Positions 24,949-32,657 of a stretch of DNA of 64,000 bases are shown piece by piece; the first letter of the stretch is position 1; each line of letters starts with the position of its first letter. The notes beneath the pieces were generated by a model that saw nothing but the letters and a program-made list of their open reading frames with translations, had not been told where the DNA came from and ran no database searches. Origin of the DNA: JAXGXJ01 sp050943595. GTDB lineage: Bacteria; Actinomycetota; Thermoleophilia; RBG-16-64-13. The DNA lies in the NCBI GenBank assembly GCA_050943595.1, contig JBMNPM010000003.1, positions 1 through 64,000 on the forward strand, given 5' to 3'. Made by a program: the position numbers and the translations under genes.

Positions 24949-26082
24949 ATGGGGAATGAAGCACCAACTAAAAGAATCGGTATAGGTCCTCCCGGTAAGT
25001 ATGGTGGTCTCATCCAGTTCATCGTGTTCTGGGTGCTGTGCGTAGTCTTTCTTACATACCTGTTGCCCACGAAATATCTGGTCAACAACCTCCTGCCGGC
25101 CACACTATTTATGCTCGTCACCTTGGGGCACTTGACTATGGTGGGTGACGGTTGGCCGTTCTCACCACCGGCAGGGAGGTGGAGACCTGGTAAATCTCGT
25201 TTCTGGGCCGGATTCGGGTTGACTATATGCTGGATCGTCTTCACCTTCGCCATGATCCTGTTCGCCCGCTTTATCTATCCCAAATGGGTCCTGGGACCGA
25301 ACTACCTATGGTTCGGAGTGGTCGGGTTCTGGGCAACATTGCAGTCGGGCGTGATCTGGGGAGGATGGCCCTACAAGGGTAGGATGCATCCCTGGGCCGC
25401 TATGTTCACCAGCTTCCTCTTTGTGGTGTTGACCTGTTTGTTTTTCTGGTTCGTGCTCATGAACCTAGATGGTACGCCTATGGCCGACACCCCCTCCAAC
25501 CACCACGGCCCCTTCGGTGCCGGCCAGGTTGTAGGATTTCTTGTGTTCGCCATTGCGTGGACCTTCGTCTTCGGGCCTATATTCACTACACAGGGTACCT
25601 TCTTCGGTAAGCTGCGCATGCCGTATTCGGGCATCCTGCAGACCATCCTGGCCCACGTGGTGGCTTTCATCACCTACTACGTCCCCGTCAAATTGGGCGT
25701 GAACGAGTCGTTCTGGGTCTTCGGTGTCGGTGCCAGCTGGATTTTCTGGCCCTTGGTCCATTCGTGGCACCTTCAGTACTGGGGGGTCAGGAAGGTCACG
25801 GGCATTAAGCGTGCTGTAGGTGCCTTTGTCATCCAGGTCGTGCTCGTTATCGTCTGGGTCGTGATCATGCGACTCATTCTTGGCCCCATGGCCGACCGGG
25901 CTGCGGAGCTTGGTGTCCAGGCTGATGTCTACACCTTCATCACCTGGGTCAACCTCTGTATCCTTGCTCCGGCTCTCATCTTCCACAATTCTGCTTGGAT
26001 GAGGTGGCCATTGACTATGCCGACTCCGCCTGGAGTACCGGCACGCGATGTGGCGGTCGACGATCGGGAGGCGGCTTCCTAG
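24949..26082 (+). CDS. Polytopic (about 10 TM) membrane protein of unknown function
   Basis: I cannot assign this 377-residue protein to a family. About ten hydrophobic segments are visible, very rich in Trp and Phe. Histidines sit in or next to membrane segments (TLGHLTMVG, NHHGPFGAGQ, ILAHVVAFITYY, WPLVHSWHLQYWG), so metal or haem binding is conceivable but unproven. The C-terminus (about 30 residues) is hydrophilic and faces one side. The ATG at 24949 is preceded by AGGTGAT; a GTG at 24940 is an alternative. The 130 bases in front are clearly more AT-rich than the rest of the window. A strong terminator follows, so this is a unit of its own between two housekeeping operons. Confidence 0.75.
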   Translation: MGNEAPTKRIGIGPPGKYGGLIQFIVFWVLCVVFLTYLLPTKYLVNNLLPATLFMLVTLGHLTMVGDGWPFSPPAGRWRPGKSRFWAGFGLTICWIVFTFAMILFARFIYPKWVLGPNYLWFGVVGFWATLQSGVIWGGWPYKGRMHPWAAMFTSFLFVVLTCLFFWFVLMNLDGTPMADTPSNHHGPFGAGQVVGFLVFAIAWTFVFGPIFTTQGTFFGKLRMPYSGILQTILAHVVAFITYYVPVKLGVNESFWVFGVGASWIFWPLVHSWHLQYWGVRKVTGIKRAVGAFVIQVVLVIVWVVIMRLILGPMADRAAELGVQADVYTFITWVNLCILAPALIFHNSAWMRWPLTMPTPPGVPARDVAVDDREAAS

Positions 26083-26102
26083 GATCGCAGTTGCTCCCCG
26101 AA

Positions 26103-26150
26103 AATGGAGGGGCTGCTTTATGGCGGCCCCTCCATTCTTCTTGTCTTTCT
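26103..26150 (+). terminator. Intrinsic terminator after the membrane protein gene
   Basis: AATGGAGGGGC (26103-26113) pairs perfectly with GCCCCTCCATT (26126-26136), followed by a pyrimidine-rich, T-rich stretch (CTTCTTGTCTTTCT). It begins about 20 bases after the stop at 26082 and separates this unit from rpsO. Confidence 0.8.
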
Positions 26151-26356
26151 CGTCTCGCAGTGCCGGATTTGCGGCCTCGTGCTCTGAGTGTCCTATGGTA
26201 ATCTACATCACCGCCTCAAAAGTGTGCCGTGGGGCGTAGCGTGGCCGAATCCGAACGCGGGAGCAGACGGATGGGGCCCGTCGGCATTCAAACCTGCATC
26301 GCGGCTTGGACCGTAGTGTCCTGGCTGGGGGCACGGAGCCATGGAGGCTATGCATC

Positions 26357-26623
26357 ATGCTCAGCAAAGATCGCAAGAGTGAGATCATCGACCGCTTCAA
26401 GAAGCACGACATCGACACAGGCTCGACCGAGGTACAGGTAGCCATTCTCAGTGAGCGGATCAGTGTTCTCACCGAACACCTCAAGACTCATTCCAAGGAT
26501 CACCATTCGCGGCGCGGCCTGCTCAAGATGGTCGGGCACCGACGCCGGCTACTCAACTATCTGCAGAAGCAGGATGTCGAGCGTTATCGGACGTTGGTGA
26601 AGGACCTTGGTCTTCGTAGGTAA
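26357..26623 (+). CDS. rpsO: 30S ribosomal protein S15
   Basis: S15, 88 residues, a primary 16S rRNA-binding protein. It aligns end to end: TGSTEVQVAILSERISVL, HSRRGLLKMVGHRRRLLNYL and the closing RYRTLVKDLGLRR. The ATG at 26357 has GGAGG about 9 bases upstream; in-frame starts further upstream add residues not found in S15. As in most bacteria pnp follows. The last four codons and the TAA stop are part of a 16-bp tandem duplication. Confidence 0.96.
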   Translation: MLSKDRKSEIIDRFKKHDIDTGSTEVQVAILSERISVLTEHLKTHSKDHHSRRGLLKMVGHRRRLLNYLQKQDVERYRTLVKDLGLRR

Positions 26624-26640
26624 AGGTCTTCGTAGATAAA
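26609..26640. repeat. Tandem duplication over the rpsO stop codon (2 x 16 bp)
   Basis: GGTCTTCGTAGGTAAA (26609-26624) is followed directly by GGTCTTCGTAGATAAA (26625-26640), one mismatch in 16. The TAA stop (26621-26623) is in the first unit; the second is untranslated. Confidence 0.85.
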
Positions 26641-26734
26641 GGCACTACGCAGTTCGTTGGAAAGACAGTCGCAGCGAAGTAGTTCATCGTAGGATAGTAG
26701 GACGCATAAGGGGTCCTCAGACGGGAGAAAGGCA

Positions 26735-28861
26735 GTGGGAAGCGGAGTGAGCACGACTCAAATAACGTTGGGCGACAAACAGATTACGTTTGAGACCGGC
26801 AGGCTGGCCAAGCAGGCGAGCGGCGCGGTCGTCGTTCGCTGCGGTGACACCATGGTGCTGGTCACGGCGGTCGTAGCCGGCAGCGAACGGAACGTGGATT
26901 TCTTCCCTCTCACGGTAGACGTGGAGGCGGGGATGTACGCCGCGGGGAAGATCCCCGGCGGCTTCATCAAGCGAGAAGGACGAACGACTGACCAGGCTAT
27001 CCTGAACGCTCGTCTCATCGATAGGCCCATCCGCCCCCTCTGGCCCAAGGGATTCAATAGAGAGACTCACTTGGTGGCCACTGTTCTCTCCGTGGATAAG
27101 GTCAATCCGTACGATGTGCTGGCTCTAGTCGGTGCTTCGGCTGCTCTGAGCCTCTCTGAGGCTCCCTTCTTGGGCCCTGTGGGCGCGGTTAGGGTGGCCA
27201 AGGTCGACGGCGAGTGGGTAATCAACCCCACGTACGATGAGCTGGATCGAAGCCCCATCAACCTTGTAGCTGCTGGGACCGCCGATGCCATAAGTATGGT
27301 GGAAGCCGGCTGCGACGAGGTCGATGAAGCAGATATCGTAGCCGGTCTCGAGGTCGCTCACGAAGCCATCAAGAAACAGACCGAGGTCATCAGCGCTTGG
27401 GCCGCTCAAGTGGGTAAGCCTAAGATGGCGTTTACTGAGCGCGTACCCGACCAGACCCTCATGGATAAGATCAAAGCGCGCTTTGGCGCTGAGATCACAG
27501 ACGCGAACAGTGTCCTCGACAAACACGAGCGGGCCGACGCGTTGGCGGCTGTCAAGCAGGCCGCTCTGGCCGCCTGGCCGCCTGCCGAAGATTCGGATGA
27601 CCCCGCTGCTGAAACCGCGGCCCTAGTTAAAGCCTTCGATGCTGTAGAAAAAGAGATCGTGCGTCGGGCCATCGCCGTGGATAAGAAACGTCCGGACGGC
27701 CGTGGTGCTGAGCAGATCCGTGACATTTCCTGCGAAGTGAGCGTCGCTCCACGCACGCACGGCTCCGGTCTCTTCACTCGAGGGCAGACACAGGTGATGA
27801 CCCTTCTGACCCTCGGTGCTGCCCGAGATGAGCAGCGTATCGATGGTCTGGATATCGATGAGTCCAAGCGGTTCATGCATCACTACAAGTTCCCGCCCTT
27901 CAGTGTAGGCGAAGTGGGCTTCATGCGTGGGCCGGGCCGGCGCGAGATCGGCCACGGTGCTCTTGCCGAACGGGCTCTCGTCCCCGTCATCCCCGACGAT
28001 GAGACGTTCCCTTACACTATTCGCTTGGTGTCGGAGACGCTGGAATCCAACGGTTCCAGCTCTATGGCCAGTGTCTGCGCTTCTACGCTCGCCCTCCTCG
28101 ACGCAGGTGTGCCCATCGTGCGCCCAGTGGCCGGGATTGCCATGGGGTTGGTGAAGGAGCAGGACGATTACGTCGTACTCACTGATATCGCCGGTGTGGA
28201 AGACCACCTTGGCGATATGGACTTCAAGGTCGCCGGTACCGACCGGGGCATCACTGCTCTGCAGATGGACATCAAGATTAAAGGTGTGACGTTCGCGATC
28301 CTACGTGATGCTCTGGCGAGCGCTCGCAAGGCGCGTCTGTTCATCCTTAACCAGATCGCTGCGACTATCACCGGTCCGCGTACCGAGATGTCCGAATTCG
28401 CACCCCGCATCGCTACCATCCGCATCGATCCCGAAAAGATCGGGGCCGTGATAGGCAAGGGCGGCGAGACTATCCGGGGTATGGAAGCCGATTTCGAGTG
28501 CACTATTGATGTGGCCGAAGATGGGCTCATCAAGATCTTTGCGAGTAGCGGCAGGCTGGGCGATGCGTGTCTAGAGCGTATCGCCCTACTCACCAAGGAG
28601 ACCGGGGCGGGCGATATCGTCGAAGGTCGGGTAGCTTCCACCACATCATTCGGTGCATTCGTGACGCTGAAGCCGGGCACTGATGGTCTGGTCCACATCT
28701 CGCGTCTCGCGGATCATCGTGTTGGTACAGTGGAAGAAGTGGTTAATCGCGGCGACTTGGTGCGTGTGGAAGTACTTGATGTCCAGTCGCAAGGCGGCAA
28801 GGAGAAGATAAGCCTCCGCCTCCTTGAGAACCTCTCAGCAAAGGAAGGCAGTGTCGACTGA
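26735..28861 (+). CDS. pnp: Polyribonucleotide nucleotidyltransferase (PNPase)
   Basis: PNPase, a phosphorolytic 3'-5' exoribonuclease of the RNA degradation machinery. The 708-residue protein has two RNase PH domains (first with ITFETGRLAKQASGAVVV and REGRTTDQAILNARLIDRPIRPL; second with RPDGRGAEQIRDISCEV, GLFTRGQTQVMTL and PFSVGEVGFMRGPGRREIGHG), a linking helical domain, KH (IGAVIGKGGETIRGME, near 565) and S1 (EGRVASTTSFGAFV, near 627). The GTG at 26735 follows GGGAGAAAGG. RNase J and RNase Y are also encoded in the window, so the main Gram-positive-type mRNA decay enzymes are close together. Confidence 0.96.
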   Translation: MGSGVSTTQITLGDKQITFETGRLAKQASGAVVVRCGDTMVLVTAVVAGSERNVDFFPLTVDVEAGMYAAGKIPGGFIKREGRTTDQAILNARLIDRPIRPLWPKGFNRETHLVATVLSVDKVNPYDVLALVGASAALSLSEAPFLGPVGAVRVAKVDGEWVINPTYDELDRSPINLVAAGTADAISMVEAGCDEVDEADIVAGLEVAHEAIKKQTEVISAWAAQVGKPKMAFTERVPDQTLMDKIKARFGAEITDANSVLDKHERADALAAVKQAALAAWPPAEDSDDPAAETAALVKAFDAVEKEIVRRAIAVDKKRPDGRGAEQIRDISCEVSVAPRTHGSGLFTRGQTQVMTLLTLGAARDEQRIDGLDIDESKRFMHHYKFPPFSVGEVGFMRGPGRREIGHGALAERALVPVIPDDETFPYTIRLVSETLESNGSSSMASVCASTLALLDAGVPIVRPVAGIAMGLVKEQDDYVVLTDIAGVEDHLGDMDFKVAGTDRGITALQMDIKIKGVTFAILRDALASARKARLFILNQIAATITGPRTEMSEFAPRIATIRIDPEKIGAVIGKGGETIRGMEADFECTIDVAEDGLIKIFASSGRLGDACLERIALLTKETGAGDIVEGRVASTTSFGAFVTLKPGTDGLVHISRLADHRVGTVEEVVNRGDLVRVEVLDVQSQGGKEKISLRLLENLSAKEGSVD

Positions 28862-30131
28862 CGAGTACCGGCTGGAACAGTTAGCCAACGGCCAGCGGCT
28901 CATAACCGAAAAACTCGCTCACCTGCGTTCCGTCTGTATGGGATTCTGGATCCCTACCGGATCGCGGGATGAGCCGGCTGCACTCTACGGTGCCGGTCAT
29001 TTCGTAGAACATCTCCTGTTCAAGGGGTCGGCGAGGTATACGGCGGAAGAGATTGCCCAGGTCTTCGATACCCTGGGTGGGGAGTTGAATGCCAGCACGT
29101 CACGTGAGTACGTCGTGGTGTACGGCCGTTTTCTCGACGACCAGCTGCCGGTGGCTATGGACGTCATGGCCGACATGGTGCTGACGCCTACGTTCACCGA
29201 TTTCGATCAGGAACGTGAAGTAATCCTGGAAGAGATCGCTATGGTGGAGGACTCGCCTCAGGATCTTATCCATGATGTCCTTGCGGAGGTAGTCCTTGAC
29301 GGTCATGCCTTAGCCCACCCCATCCTGGGGACCCGGGAAAGCATCACCGCCGTGTCGTATGAAGACATCCGGGCCTTCCACCACAGCAGGTTCGCCTTCA
29401 GCGACATGGCGGTGGCCGTCGTGGGCAACGTGGATCACGACCAGGTTCGTGAACTACTTCTCGAGCGACAGACGGCAGCAGACAGGCGGACTAAGGGCCG
29501 GACCCGTACGCTTCCCGGGTCGCATCCACGCCGTCGCTTCGTCTGCAAGGAGACGGAGCAGATGCACGTCTGCTTCGGAGGGATAGGTCTCGCTCGTGAC
29601 GACGAGCGTCGCTTCCAACTCTCCGTTCTCGACAGTCTGTTCGGCGGATCTCTCAGTTCGCGGCTCTTCCAGGAGGTGCGTGAGAAGCGCGGTTTGGTCT
29701 ACAGTGTCTACTCGTTCGCCAATCTCTATAGCGAGACCGGCATCGTAGGACTGTACTTCGGTTGCCGGCCGGAGCGGCTGGGCATGGTGGTGGAGACGGT
29801 GGGGCGCGAGCTGACGCGCTTGGTTACAGAACCGGTTCCTACGGAGGAGCTACAGCGGGCCAAGGAACACCTCAAGGGTCGTCTGATCCTGGGACTGGAG
29901 AGTCCCGCCAGTCGCATGAACCGGCTCGGCAAAGGGGTCATAACCGACACGGAGATACTTTCGCTGGATGAGTTGGCGCGACGCGTCGACGCGGTCACCA
30001 GTGAGCAGTTGCTTGATCTGGCCGCTGAGGTCTTTCAGCCGGGTGCGCTCTCGGTGGTGGGCATCGGATCTGACGAGAGTGCGTTCACGGACGTGATACC
30101 TGCCGACTGTCTGGCCGGCTTGGTGGATTAA
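28851..30131 (+). CDS. M16-family zinc metallopeptidase (pitrilysin/processing-peptidase type)
   Basis: A 426-residue M16 peptidase. The inverted zinc motif HFVEH (residues 50-54) is intact and the distal Glu follows in REVILEEIAMVEDSP (about 126-133). The C-terminal half-domain with the R-Y-type substrate-binding strand (FQEVREKRGLVYSVYSF) is also complete, so this looks like an active subunit. The family is regularly found after pnp in Actinomycetota and Firmicutes; its physiological substrate is unknown. I chose the GTG at 28851, with AAGGAAGG just upstream, which overlaps the pnp end by 11 bases. Confidence 0.9.
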   Translation: MSTDEYRLEQLANGQRLITEKLAHLRSVCMGFWIPTGSRDEPAALYGAGHFVEHLLFKGSARYTAEEIAQVFDTLGGELNASTSREYVVVYGRFLDDQLPVAMDVMADMVLTPTFTDFDQEREVILEEIAMVEDSPQDLIHDVLAEVVLDGHALAHPILGTRESITAVSYEDIRAFHHSRFAFSDMAVAVVGNVDHDQVRELLLERQTAADRRTKGRTRTLPGSHPRRRFVCKETEQMHVCFGGIGLARDDERRFQLSVLDSLFGGSLSSRLFQEVREKRGLVYSVYSFANLYSETGIVGLYFGCRPERLGMVVETVGRELTRLVTEPVPTEELQRAKEHLKGRLILGLESPASRMNRLGKGVITDTEILSLDELARRVDAVTSEQLLDLAAEVFQPGALSVVGIGSDESAFTDVIPADCLAGLVD

Positions 30132-30142
30132 GAGGAGGCGAG

Positions 30143-30952
30143 ATGATCGTATCCCGGCCGGAAGATGAAAGAAATAGAGGGGGAGCGGACCGCCCCATAC
30201 GGGTGGCGGTTTCGGGAGCTTTGGGACGCATGGGGAGTACCACCTGCACTGCTGTGGCCGCCGACCCTGATCTCCATCTGATGGCGATCGTCGACACGGA
30301 GATGAGCACCCAAGCCTTCACGACAGGTCCGGCCGTCGCCGACGCTGATGTCGCGACCGGCGAACCTCGTATGTTCGTGCGGCTCGACGAAGCCTTGGAG
30401 GCGGGGGGCATCGACGTGCTGGTCGATTTCACCACTCCGGCCGTGGTCCGCGAAAACGTGCTTGTTGCATTAGAGCACCATGTGCCGGTGGTGGTTGGGA
30501 CGACGGGCTTGTCAACTCTCGATCTGGCTGAGATCGAACAGCAGTCCGCAGTGACGAATACTCCCGTGCTGGTAGCGCCCAACTTTGCCATGGGCGCGGT
30601 ATTGATGATGGAGTTTGCGCGGCGGGCCGCCAAGCATTTCCGGGCCTGCGAGATTGTGGAATTGCATCACGACCGCAAGCTCGACGCTCCGTCTGGAACC
30701 TCCCGACTCACCCGCTTGGGTATCGAGGAGGAGTGGACTGAGGTCGGCTTCGAGAAAAACATCCCCATTCACAGCGTACGGCTGCCAGGACTCGTGGCTC
30801 ATCAGGAGGTCATCTTCGGGAGCCTGGGGGAGACCCTCACCATACGGCATGATTCGATCGATCGGGAATCTTTCATGCCCGGGGTCGTGTTGGCGGTCAA
30901 ACGCATCCGGAGCCTGCAAGGACTCGTCGTGGGTTTGGAGAACGTCTTATAA
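30143..30952 (+). CDS. dapB: 4-hydroxy-tetrahydrodipicolinate reductase
   Basis: DapB reduces hydroxytetrahydrodipicolinate in lysine and diaminopimelate synthesis. The N-terminal nucleotide-binding fold has RVAVSGALGRMGS (residues 20-32), then DVLVDFTTP, VVGTTGLS and NFAMGAVL; the catalytic segment ELHHDRKLDAPSGTS is complete. It has 269 residues; the first 18 are a leader before the Rossmann fold. GAGGAGG precedes the ATG at 30143. dapA, which usually sits between dapB and rnj in Actinomycetota, is absent here; dapF and dapL are at 45355-47492. Confidence 0.95.
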   Translation: MIVSRPEDERNRGGADRPIRVAVSGALGRMGSTTCTAVAADPDLHLMAIVDTEMSTQAFTTGPAVADADVATGEPRMFVRLDEALEAGGIDVLVDFTTPAVVRENVLVALEHHVPVVVGTTGLSTLDLAEIEQQSAVTNTPVLVAPNFAMGAVLMMEFARRAAKHFRACEIVELHHDRKLDAPSGTSRLTRLGIEEEWTEVGFEKNIPIHSVRLPGLVAHQEVIFGSLGETLTIRHDSIDRESFMPGVVLAVKRIRSLQGLVVGLENVL

Positions 30953-30987
30953 TAGACATTTTTACGCAGGAGGCCTGAATCCCGCCA

Positions 30988-32649
30988 GTGGCTATAAAGA
31001 CATTGAAAGTCATACCCCTGGGCGGACTGGGGGCCATCGGCAAGAATATGATGGTGTTGGAGTACGGCGACTCTATGATCGTCGTCGACTGCGGCCTCAT
31101 GTTTCCCGAGGACGATATGCTTGGCATCGATCTTGTGCTGCCCGATTTCAGCTACGTCCTCGACAACCGGGACAAGGCTCTCGGTGTCATACTCACGCAC
31201 GGTCATGAAGATCACGTAGGCGCGTTGCCCTACCTGCTCAAGGAACTAAACATCCCCGTGTACGGCACGCGGCTCACCCTGGGCCTGCTTAACGCCAAAC
31301 TCGGAGAGCACGGCCTGCAGGGCCACGTTTCTCTCCATGAAGTCTCTCCTACGAAGTCACTCACCCTGGGTCCCTTCCGTATTGAGTTCCTGGAAGTGAG
31401 CCATAGTATCCCCGACGGGGTTGGGTTGGGCATCCACACTCCGGCGGGAGTGGTGGTGCATACCGGCGATTTCAAGCTTGATCAAACGCCGATCGACGGC
31501 CGGGTGACGGCTATGCAGCGCTTTGCGGATCTAGGGCGCAAGGGAGTACTCCTCCTGCTCTCCGACAGTACCTGCGCCGACGTGCCCGGATTTACCAAGC
31601 CCGAACGCAGCGTGGGCGAGAGACTGGAGAGTATATTTGCTCTAGCCCCGGGCCGTATCATTGTGGCCTCTTTCGCCAGCCACTTGCACCGGCTCCAGCA
31701 GGTCATGGACGCGGCTATGCGTCACGGGCGCTCTGTGGCCGTGATCGGGCGCAGCATGGTCAAGAACGTCAATATCGCCTCGAATCTGGGCTATCTGACA
31801 GTGCCCGACGGTCTCCTTGTCCGGCCGCACGACGTGAGTCTTCTGCCTGCGGATCGTACAGTCATCCTCTCCACCGGAAGCCAGGGGGAGCCACTCTCTG
31901 CTCTGGCCCGCATGGCCTCGCAGGACCATCCTCTGGTGGAGATCACCAAAGACGACACGGTAGTCTTATCAGCTCGGCCGGTCCCTGGCAATGAAACCAG
32001 TGTCAACCGCACCATAGACCGGCTATTCGCGGCGGGAGCCCGGGTCATCTACGAAGCGTCGGCCGGGGTCCATGTGTCGGGTCACGCCGCTGCGGAAGAA
32101 CTTAAGGTGATGCTCAACCTCGTCAGGCCGCAGTATTTTGTACCGATCCACGGAGAACATCGCCACTTGTATTTTCACGCCGACCTGGCTCGGTCGGTCG
32201 GTATCGACGACGATCACATCTTCCTGATGAAGACCGGGGACGTGCTCGAGTTCCTACCCGGACAGGCGGCCGTCACCGGCCAGGTACAGGCGGGCATGAT
32301 TCTCGTTGATGGTTTTGCCATGCGTGATCCGCACGATCTTGTGCTGCGCGATCGGCAACATCTCTCCACCGACGGTTTGGTGATGGTGGTGGTGACGCGC
32401 AACGCACAAAACGGCCGGCTTATAGGTGAACCCGAGGTGATATTTCGGGGCTTCGCCCAGTCGAGTGACCTCAAGAAACTCACCGCTGAGTCAAAACGCC
32501 GGGTTGTGCAGACGCTGGGCACGAGTAGCGTACACGGTGTCACCGATGCCGGCCTGGTAAAGAGCCACGTTCACGACGTGGTGCAGAAATACCTGCACAA
32601 GGAAGCGGGCAGAAGGCCGATGGTTCTGCCGGTTATCATCGACATCTAG
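30988..32649 (+). CDS. rnj: Ribonuclease J
   Basis: A beta-CASP metallo-beta-lactamase ribonuclease with 5'-3' exo- and endonuclease activity. VIPLGGLGAIGKNMMVLEYG opens the protein; the zinc motif is THGHEDHVGALPYLL (about residues 70-84), with HTGDFK, SDSTCAD, the beta-CASP region SFASHLHRLQQV and STGSQGEPLSAL, and the closing VHVSGHAAAEELK and PIHGEHRHL. A C-terminal dimerisation domain completes 553 residues. The GTG at 30988 has AGGAGG 15 bases upstream, an unusually long spacing, but homology starts right there. Confidence 0.95.
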   Translation: MAIKTLKVIPLGGLGAIGKNMMVLEYGDSMIVVDCGLMFPEDDMLGIDLVLPDFSYVLDNRDKALGVILTHGHEDHVGALPYLLKELNIPVYGTRLTLGLLNAKLGEHGLQGHVSLHEVSPTKSLTLGPFRIEFLEVSHSIPDGVGLGIHTPAGVVVHTGDFKLDQTPIDGRVTAMQRFADLGRKGVLLLLSDSTCADVPGFTKPERSVGERLESIFALAPGRIIVASFASHLHRLQQVMDAAMRHGRSVAVIGRSMVKNVNIASNLGYLTVPDGLLVRPHDVSLLPADRTVILSTGSQGEPLSALARMASQDHPLVEITKDDTVVLSARPVPGNETSVNRTIDRLFAAGARVIYEASAGVHVSGHAAAEELKVMLNLVRPQYFVPIHGEHRHLYFHADLARSVGIDDDHIFLMKTGDVLEFLPGQAAVTGQVQAGMILVDGFAMRDPHDLVLRDRQHLSTDGLVMVVVTRNAQNGRLIGEPEVIFRGFAQSSDLKKLTAESKRRVVQTLGTSSVHGVTDAGLVKSHVHDVVQKYLHKEAGRRPMVLPVIIDI

Positions 32650-32657
32650 GATGGACC

